Shown: one piece after another, positions 1 to 6,494 of the stretch
How positions within the stretch are numbered: the stretch's first letter is position 1
Layout of the letters: every line of letters begins with the position of its first letter
Assembly: GCA_020444775.1 (NCBI GenBank)
Contig: JAGRHX010000150.1
Coordinates: 1 to 6,494 of the forward strand
Direction: 5' to 3'
From: Gammaproteobacteria bacterium
GTDB lineage: Bacteria; Pseudomonadota; Gammaproteobacteria; HK1
Length of the DNA stretch: 6,494 nucleotides
Program-made: the position numbers and the translations under genes
Notes under the pieces: model-generated
Told to the model about the DNA's origin: nothing
The model's input: only the letters and a program-made list of their open reading frames with translations
Database searches by the model: none

Positions 1-1900
1 TCCGGATCATTTCAATCAGCTTTGTTCGGTCGATGGGTTTGGTGGCGTAGTCGTCGCAGCCAGCGACGATGCACTTGATTCGGTCGCCTTCCATGGCATG
101 GGCCGTCAGGGCGATGATCGGACCGGAGTAGCCCTTCTTCCGGAGAAGTCCTGTGGCCTCATATCCGCCCATCACCGGCATCTGCATGTCCATCAGGATG
201 ACATCGAACGGCGTGCCCTCGTCACGGGCCGTTAACGCCGCTTCGATGGCCAGCTTGCCGTTCTCGACGATCGTGACCTCCGCTCCGGCTTTTCGCAGGA
301 TGTGACCGATCAGCCGCTGGTTGTCCGGACTGTCCTCTGCAAGCAGGATCTGGCAGTCGAGCGGGGCATCGCCCGCATTCGTGGCAGCGCCGGGAGCTCC
401 AGGTTTCGCGAATATTGCCGTCGCTGGATCCTCCAACATCTTCACTCCCTCGAGTGATCCCGCGCCAACCGTAAGGCGGAACAGACTTCCCTCTCCCGGT
501 GTGCTTTCGACGGCGATCCCGCCGCCCAGCATCTCCGCCAGGCGCACACTGATGCTCAATCCCAGGCCCGTGCCGCCGAACCTGCGGGCCGTGGAGGTGT
601 CGGCTTGGGTGAACGGCTGGAACAATCTGCCGACCTGCTCCTCCGTCATGCCGATCCCCGTATCCAGCACGTCAAACTGCATCCGCGGGACGTTGGCCCC
701 GCCTTGAACCTCACCCTCCGGACCGTCCACCAGCCGCGTGATGATCCGGACGCCGCCCGATTCCGTAAATTTGATGGCGTTCCCCACCAGGTTCACGAGG
801 ATCTGCCGAAGCCGGGTGGGGTCGCTCTCGATCGACTCGGGCACCGGCCCGATGAACTCTGTGTTCAAGGCGATGTTCTTGGCGCCGGCGCGGACCTGCA
901 TGAGCGACTGCACTTCGGCGGCCAGTTGAACCGGCGAACACCGCAGCTGCTCGACTGCGAGTTTGCCGGCCTCGATCTTGGACAGGTCGAGGATGTCGTT
1001 GATGATCTGCAGCAGGTGTTCGCTGTTGCGGCGGACGGTGTGAACGGCGCCGAGCTTGTCGGAATCGGACAGGTCTGGGTCTAGCAGGTTCTCCGTGTAG
1101 CCAAGGATCGCCGTCATCGGCGTGCGAATCTCGTGGCTCATGTTGGCCAGGAATTCGCTCTTGGCGTTGCTGGCGGCTTCGGCCGCTTTCTGCGCGGTTT
1201 GCAAATCAGCCGTCCGCGCGACGACTTCCCGTTCGATGCCCTTGTTCACCGCCTCCAATTCGGCTTGGTTCCGGCCAACGGCTCGGAGTTCGACGAGTCC
1301 GCGACGACATGCGATGAGTAGCACAATGTCCTCAAAGATGACCCATCCGGCGTGTTCAGCCCATCGCCACGACGTGGAATTCAGGATTCCGAAGACGGAT
1401 TGCGGCCAATAAAGCCCTCGAATCAAATGGTCGAGCGCTACGACCGTCGTCGCAGCAATGATGACTTTCCAGTCTCTATAGAACGCTAGGAACGCCAATG
1501 ATCCGAAAACGTGAAAATGGGTTTCAATTCGACCGCCCGTCAAGTGGATAAGAAGTGCCGAAAACAGAACTTGGGATATTGCCAGGACGTGTCGCGATAA
1601 GACGCTTCCGCCTCGGAGGATCACAATGAGCACCGGGAAGATCGTGAGGATGCCTCCGACGACAAGGGCAGCCCATACGTGAATGTGCGTCGTACTCGTT
1701 TCGCCGATCCATGTATTGGGCGAAACCCACAAGGCGCCTGCCACCGCAGCCGCCCACTGAAACACCATCAAGATTGCAAGCAGTTTGTCGGTGTACAAAT
1801 GGTTCCTGAAGCTTGACTCTCGGAACAGTTCCGCTGCGCGCGCTTCGATGGCATTGTGGGATTCACGGCGTTCGGCTGAAATGGTACCCTCAGAGATCAT
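1..1900 (-). CDS. Membrane-bound hybrid sensor histidine kinase (HK2), HisKA-HATPase-receiver, 3' end cut by window
   Basis: Open for 633 codons from the ATG at 1900 to the left edge. The start overlaps the stop of the RedB-like gene (ATGA). Six membrane helices (about 40-60, 74-95, 103-121, 128-142, 146-162, 182-198) form the sensor, which contains H-x-H pairs at His72/His74 (THIHVW) and His128/His130 (ETHFHVFG), plus Asp157-His158. I recognise this sensor type from many bacterial kinases, where its signal is undefined. A helical linker (199-248) leads to HisKA with His256 in [12 protein letters not shown]. HATPase_c has Asn374, DTGIGM (Asp413) and GGTGLGL (442-448). The receiver has Glu522/Asp523, phospho-acceptor Asp571, Thr599 and Lys621. 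Only the last receiver helix, and anything after it, is missing. All catalytic residues are intact. The catalytic half is closely similar to HK1, but the sensor is different. An added HPt domain beyond the edge cannot be excluded. Confidence 0.93.
   Translation of the reverse strand, partial: MISEGTISAERRESHNAIEARAAELFRESSFRNHLYTDKLLAILMVFQWAAAVAGALWVSPNTWIGETSTTHIHVWAALVVGGILTIFPVLIVILRGGSVLSRHVLAISQVLFSALLIHLTGGRIETHFHVFGSLAFLAFYRDWKVIIAATTVVALDHLIRGLYWPQSVFGILNSTSWRWAEHAGWVIFEDIVLLIACRRGLVELRAVGRNQAELEAVNKGIEREVVARTADLQTAQKAAEAASNAKSEFLANMSHEIRTPMTAILGYTENLLDPDLSDSDKLGAVHTVRRNSEHLLQIINDILDLSKIEAGKLAVEQLRCSPVQLAAEVQSLMQVRAGAKNIALNTEFIGPVPESIESDPTRLRQILVNLVGNAIKFTESGGVRIITRLVDGPEGEVQGGANVPRMQFDVLDTGIGMTEEQVGRLFQPFTQADTSTARRFGGTGLGLSISVRLAEMLGGGIAVESTPGEGSLFRLTVGAGSLEGVKMLEDPATAIFAKPGAPGAATNAGDAPLDCQILLAEDSPDNQRLIGHILRKAGAEVTIVENGKLAIEAALTARDEGTPFDVILMDMQMPVMGGYEATGLLRKKGYSGPIIALTAHAMEGDRIKCIVAGCDDYATKPIDRTKLIEMIR
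1104..1165. repeat. 62-base near-identical stretch, copy in HK2
   Basis: This stretch matches 4490-4551 at 61 of 62 positions; the only difference is C at 1121 against T at 4507, which is synonymous (ACG/ACA, Thr). It encodes the histidine phosphoacceptor motif of HK2. It is a paralogous coding repeat, in direct orientation with the other copy, and not a mobile element. Confidence 0.85.
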
Positions 1901-2568
1901 TGTGTCGTATCCGCGGAACCGGCCGGAAACAATCGGCATCCGAATACAGCCGACGATTGGGTCAGGGGGGTCTTGCCGCGTAGAATGGCGACGATCGAAC
2001 TGCGACCTAAATTATCCCCTTCGTGTCCTCGAGACGTGGTGATGCCGCCGGAGAAGCGCAAGCGCCCATCCGAGCCGTACAGGAGCGCGTGGCCTGAAAC
2101 ACCGACACCGAAGCGTCGGGCCGACTCGGCTCCGGGATCAATACGCGCTTCAATACCTTGCATCCCCTTGACCTTGTTCCACAGATCCGAGTTCACCCAC
2201 TCGTCGGAGGCATCACGGGGTCGATAAAATACGACCGTTGTTCGAACGTACTCCCCCGCCGTCGCGAGAAGGCGTTCCAATTCGCCGATGCTAGCACGCG
2301 TGCACGGACAGTGCGGATGTGCGAAGAGAAGCAATGAATACTTAGTGTCATCGACTCCAATGCTACAGTCAGCCGGCCAGGATGGCGTCTGAGCGCCGGC
2401 TGTCTCCGGCGAAACTTCGTAACGCGCGAGTACCCACCATCCGGCACCTGCGCTGCACGCCCATAGCACAGCGATGGACCCGGCGACTCCGCGCGATCGA
2501 GCAGCCCGCACGGGTGATGTTCGCATGCCATTTTTCACTGCTGCACATCCGTCCGTTTGCCGTTTCAC
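1897..2568 (-). CDS. RedB-type membrane-anchored thioredoxin-like protein
   Basis: A 223-residue protein from the GTG at 2568, which has GGAG ten bases upstream; an ATG at 2526 would give 209 residues. The N-terminus is basic (RAARSRG), followed by one hydrophobic helix (about 28-49) that acts as an uncleaved anchor or signal, so the rest should lie outside the cytoplasmic membrane. The core has a beta strand then [19 protein letters not shown] (82-100), with a C-P-C pair at Cys87/Cys89 where thioredoxins have CxxC. This is followed by VVFYRP and a [12 protein letters not shown] segment, then [20 protein letters not shown], a typical thioredoxin-fold second half. A further cysteine, Cys210, lies in FGCRL near the end. 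I know this layout from proteins annotated RedB in planctomycetes and related groups, whose role is not well defined; thiol redox or electron transfer is inferred. Its stop overlaps the next start (ATGA), so it is translationally coupled to HK2 and may serve it. Confidence 0.8.
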   Translation of the reverse strand: MKRQTDGCAAVKNGMRTSPVRAARSRGVAGSIAVLWACSAGAGWWVLARYEVSPETAGAQTPSWPADCSIGVDDTKYSLLLFAHPHCPCTRASIGELERLLATAGEYVRTTVVFYRPRDASDEWVNSDLWNKVKGMQGIEARIDPGAESARRFGVGVSGHALLYGSDGRLRFSGGITTSRGHEGDNLGRSSIVAILRGKTPLTQSSAVFGCRLFPAGSADTTQ

Positions 2569-2575
2569 GCCTCGG

Positions 2576-2848
2576 TCACTCCGCCTGTTGCAGCCGAGGT
2601 GCCAGCGTAGGGTTCGGCGAGAGGGCGATGCGGTTCGACAAGCGATCACGCTCCTCCAATGCCGACGGAATGGCCTCGGTGTTGTCGCCCGTCGCAAATC
2701 GTTCGAGTTCGGCGGCGGGTTGATAGCAGTATCGGCGGTCGACGGATGCCTCTGCAGCTGTGACCGGGTCGTTCGGCCGGCGTTGAGCAACCGTTGGAGA
2801 TATCGGGCGTGTGGAGAAGGCGCATGTCCTTACCGGACGTGTCTCCAC
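2576..2848 (-). CDS. Possible small ORF or decayed gene tail upstream of the RedB-like gene
   Basis: A 90-codon frame from a GTG at 2848 to TGA at 2578-2576, in the same frame as the truncated sensor gene and separated from it only by that gene's stop and about 11 codons. The first third is Arg/Pro/Thr-rich and unconvincing, and there is no good ribosome site. The last 45 residues or so (from PAAELERFATGDN onward, through ALEERDRLSNRIALS) have normal protein composition and amphipathic character, and they end eight bases before the RedB-like GTG start, as a true upstream operon gene would. It may be the surviving C-terminus of the gene that begins at 3337, or a short independent protein. I recognise no family. 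Together with the second half of the preceding entry, it leaves about 490 bases (2576-3065) without a gene I can name. Confidence 0.3.
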   Translation of the reverse strand: METRPVRTCAFSTRPISPTVAQRRPNDPVTAAEASVDRRYCYQPAAELERFATGDNTEAIPSALEERDRLSNRIALSPNPTLAPRLQQAE

Positions 2849-2881
2849 GACGCGGCCGTGTTTGCGAGACGAGGATCTCCG

Positions 2882-3333
2882 TCAAATATGGACGACTCGA
2901 ACTTCCAGGCATCGTGGAGTCAAGTTGCAATTTCCATGCAACGGAAACCCCGATCCTGGGACGCCGAGGCGGGAGGTGCGGCCGGCGCGACTCCGTGGCT
3001 CATCGTAAACGCCTGTGCCACAAACGGGACAGAGGACGCAGGCCAGTTTTGATCCCCCATCGTGGAATTCGCTCGAATCCTGCTGTTCCGAGGAGCGTAT
3101 GGGGTCGCGCAAATCACCATCCATGTTTGCCGCGGCTGCATGAGCCAGGCGGCGCAGGTCCGCGTGCACTGCCGAATCATGCGCATCGCTCGCTTCCTGA
3201 TAAACGATCCAGATGCACGATAGCGTGCAGGCCAGTAGAAACGTGCCGGCGAACAGACCCTCGATTAGTGCCGCCGCCGGGCGCGCACTTGTCCTTTCCA
3301 TCCACGGGGTCCAGCCGCTCGCAAAAATGCGCT

Positions 3334-3337
<4 letters not shown>
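2882..3337 (-). CDS. Single-pass membrane sensor fragment, probably truncated
   Basis: A 151-residue frame starting at a GTG whose last two bases are the first two of the HK1 stop (GTGA), a classic coupled start. Residues 1-93 look like a real protein: a short N-terminus, one membrane helix (about 21-45), then DLRRLAHAAAANMDGDL and SSEQQDSSEF. I associate this pattern with the N-terminal extracytoplasmic sensor of bacterial cyclases and kinases, where a much longer protein follows. After residue 93 the character changes to an Arg-, Gly-, Pro- and Cys-rich stretch with no family resemblance, ending in TGA at 2884-2882. A CPVCGTGVYDE run looks like half of a rubredoxin knuckle but has no second half. 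The simplest reading is a gene cut short by deletion or frameshift. It could still yield a small membrane protein, because its translation start is coupled to HK1. Function unknown. Confidence 0.5.
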
Positions 3338-5646
<2,309 letters not shown>

Positions 5647-5657
5647 CGCCTGAGTTC

Positions 5658-6047
5658 TCAAAACGTCACCGTCGGAACGTGCTCCGTCCGCGTTGCTGCG
5701 TTCGTCAATCCCACTTGGTGGATCCCATCTCGTAGTTCACGCTTTCCGTCGCCTACGCCCTGCAACATGCACGCGTTTTCGAGACACGTCGCACACAATT
5801 CAATGCGTCCGCCGTGGTTCTGGATCAGGTCGATGTATTCCGCGATTGAGGAGAAGCCGGGCACATCAACTTGATTGCCGTTGGTCTTGATCGCCCATTC
5901 GGCGCCGTGCATCGTCAACAAAATGACGACCTTGGTTCCCGATGCCGCCGCGGCGAGGGCCAAACCGAAGCCTGCAACCGCTCGCTCACAGGCTCCGCGG
6001 CCGGAGCATATGATCACCTGCAGCCCGAAATGTTGGTCGGTGTCCAT
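5658..6047 (-). CDS. DsrE family protein (DsrE-fold, CxxC-containing)
   Basis: A 129-residue protein. It opens with a beta strand (LQVIICSGRG, 9-18), a helix rich in small residues (ERAVAGFGLALAAAASG), then the strand KVVILLTMHGAEW (39-51). Near 85-88 is a C-A-T-C motif after a strand, then a G-I-H-Q-V-G-L segment and a C-terminal PTVTF strand. This order and the TVTF ending are typical of DsrE-like proteins, which form small oligomers and bind sulfur or persulfide on a conserved cysteine. Cysteines are at 14, 20, 85, 88 and 93; the CxxC is the likely functional pair, by family analogy. The start is supported by GGAG nine bases upstream. The gene follows the TusA-like gene by 20 bases, so the two probably act together. 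The reaction and partner are inferred. No membrane helix is evident, so it should be cytoplasmic. Confidence 0.85.
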   Translation of the reverse strand: MDTDQHFGLQVIICSGRGACERAVAGFGLALAAAASGTKVVILLTMHGAEWAIKTNGNQVDVPGFSSIAEYIDLIQNHGGRIELCATCLENACMLQGVGDGKRELRDGIHQVGLTNAATRTEHVPTVTF

Positions 6048-6056
6048 CCTCGATTT

Positions 6057-6060
6057 CTCC
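6057..6060 (-). promoter_or_regulatory. Ribosome binding site of the DsrE-family gene
   Basis: GGAG on the minus strand, nine bases before the ATG at 6047. A second purine run, GAGG at 6048-6051, abuts the start codon and is too close to be the working site. Confidence 0.6.
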
Positions 6061-6067
6061 GCGTTGT

Positions 6068-6298
6068 TCAGTCTTGTTTCCGAATCATCGCGACAATTTT
6101 GCCCCCGTCATCGATACAGTGGAGCAACGCGTGTCCGGTCTTGTTGCACCAGGCTTCTACGTCGGGCTTGAACGCCGGGTCGTCGGATGTGACGGTGCAC
6201 TCGTCGTTCGCGGCCAACGTCTTCATGATCTTGTTGAGCTTGACGATCGGCATCGGGCACTTCAGCCCGGTTAGATCGAACGTATTGTCATCAGCCAT
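6068..6298 (-). CDS. tusA: TusA/SirA-like sulfur carrier protein
   Basis: A 76-residue protein, the normal length for TusA. Residues 8-19 hold the signature DLTGLKCPMPIV; Cys14 of the CPxP motif is the residue that carries persulfide sulfur in the family. The later SDDPAF segment (38-43) and the WCNKTGH segment (50-56) are also typical of the two-layer alpha/beta TusA fold. It acts in the cytoplasm, passing sulfur between donor proteins such as rhodanese or cysteine desulfurase and acceptors such as DsrE proteins. The ATG start is supported by GGAG six bases upstream. It lies between two DsrE-family genes with gaps of 13 and 20 bases, which argues for work in sulfur relay and less for tRNA thiolation, since no tusBCD or mnmA is seen. 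A second cysteine (Cys51) and Cys34 and Cys61 are also present; their role is unknown. Confidence 0.92.
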   Translation of the reverse strand: MADDNTFDLTGLKCPMPIVKLNKIMKTLAANDECTVTSDDPAFKPDVEAWCNKTGHALLHCIDDGGKIVAMIRKQD

Positions 6299-6304
6299 CT
6301 CGGA

Positions 6305-6308
6305 CTCC
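6305..6308 (-). promoter_or_regulatory. Ribosome binding site of the TusA-like gene
   Basis: GGAG read on the minus strand, six bases before the ATG at 6298. It lies in the short gap after the stop of the upstream DsrE2-like gene and fixes the start of the TusA-like protein. Confidence 0.7.
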
Positions 6309-6311
6309 GAT

Positions 6312-6494
6312 TCAAATGAACAATGTTGTCCCGGCTTTCGAGGCGGTCTCCACGAAGCTGGCGACGCCGCAGAATTCCATGTCGGGATAGTCGATCAACT
6401 CGTCTTTCCTAATGCCCATCAGTGACATGGACATCTCACACACGCATATATCTATGTCCGTCTCACGCGCGATCTCGATCAGGGACGGTAGGTC
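6312..6494 (-). CDS. DsrE2-like (DsrE/DsrF/DrsH family) protein, 3' part only
   Basis: The last 60 codons of a gene whose start lies beyond the right edge; the frame is open to the edge and ends in TGA at 6314-6312. The fragment carries the motif CVCEMSMSLMGI, followed by a KDELID segment and a GVASFVETA segment. That order (cysteine-containing methionine-rich loop, MGI, acidic stretch, G-V-A-S/T) is what I know from the DrsE2/peroxiredoxin-like branch of the DsrE superfamily (COG2210 type). Members are small proteins, often membrane-associated, that bind sulfur on conserved cysteines and act with TusA in cytoplasmic sulfur transfer. It lies 13 bases upstream of the TusA-like gene, matching the known dsrE2-tusA neighbourhood. 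Family assignment is fairly sure. The presence of N-terminal membrane helices cannot be judged because that part is missing. Confidence 0.8.
   Translation of the reverse strand, partial: DLPSLIEIARETDIDICVCEMSMSLMGIRKDELIDYPDMEFCGVASFVETASKAGTTLFI

Noticed and set aside
605..1084. Plus-strand open frame of 159 codons opposite HK2
   Set aside because: It is antisense to a kinase catalytic region with full conserved motifs. The predicted protein has no recognisable domain and follows from the GC-rich codon pattern of the real gene.
2569..2790. N-terminal extension of the RedB-like frame up to 2790
   Set aside because: The extra residues are Arg/Pro/Thr-rich with no signal or domain, and a better start with a ribosome site exists at 2568.
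2924..2942. Inverted repeat GTTGCA-7-TGCAAC as a possible terminator
   Set aside because: The stem is only six base pairs, with moderate GC and no T-tract after it on the minus strand. It probably occurs by chance.
3000..3045. Rubredoxin-like CPVCGTGVYDE segment in the truncated sensor frame
   Set aside because: Only one cysteine knuckle is present and the second is missing, in a stretch that otherwise looks non-coding. Chance resemblance is more likely.

Overview
This is a single-strand cluster: every gene I can support is read from the minus strand, so transcription runs from the right edge (6494) to the left edge (1). Gene order is a DsrE2-like protein (5' end outside the window), a TusA-like sulfur carrier, a second DsrE-family protein, a full hybrid histidine kinase (HK1), a short or decayed membrane-sensor gene, a possible small reading frame, a membrane-anchored RedB-type thioredoxin-like protein, and a second hybrid histidine kinase (HK2) whose last codons run off the left edge. 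Gaps between the clear genes are 20 bases or less. Three of the junctions overlap or nearly overlap: TGA/TTG or ATG before HK1, GTGA after HK1, and ATGA between the RedB-like gene and HK2. This suggests one operon. Its promoter and terminator lie outside the window.

The right part (5658-6494) is a sulfur-trafficking block. TusA with a DsrE2 partner is a known pairing that moves protein-bound persulfide sulfur in sulfur-oxidising and other bacteria; here a third DsrE-fold protein follows. The middle and left parts hold two membrane-bound hybrid kinases with unrelated multi-helix sensor regions. Their HisKA-HATPase-receiver halves are closely related, and they share a 62-base DNA stretch with one mismatch. 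Neither kinase has an output domain in view, and no DNA-binding response regulator or separate HPt gene is present here.

The region from about 2576 to 3065 is the least well explained. The gene that starts at 3337 begins like a single-pass membrane sensor, loses recognisable protein character near residue 93 and stops at 2882. The same frame then continues past that stop into a short, protein-like tail ending at 2576. I read this as probable gene decay or an internal deletion, not as a confident gene.

Organism: GC-rich bacterial DNA. The kinase sensor types and the RedB-type protein recall Planctomycetes and neighbouring groups or deltaproteobacteria. This comes from remembered family resemblance only and is moderate to low confidence. 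A working hypothesis, not shown by the sequence, is that the cluster links thiol/persulfide or redox state to two membrane phosphorelay kinases.
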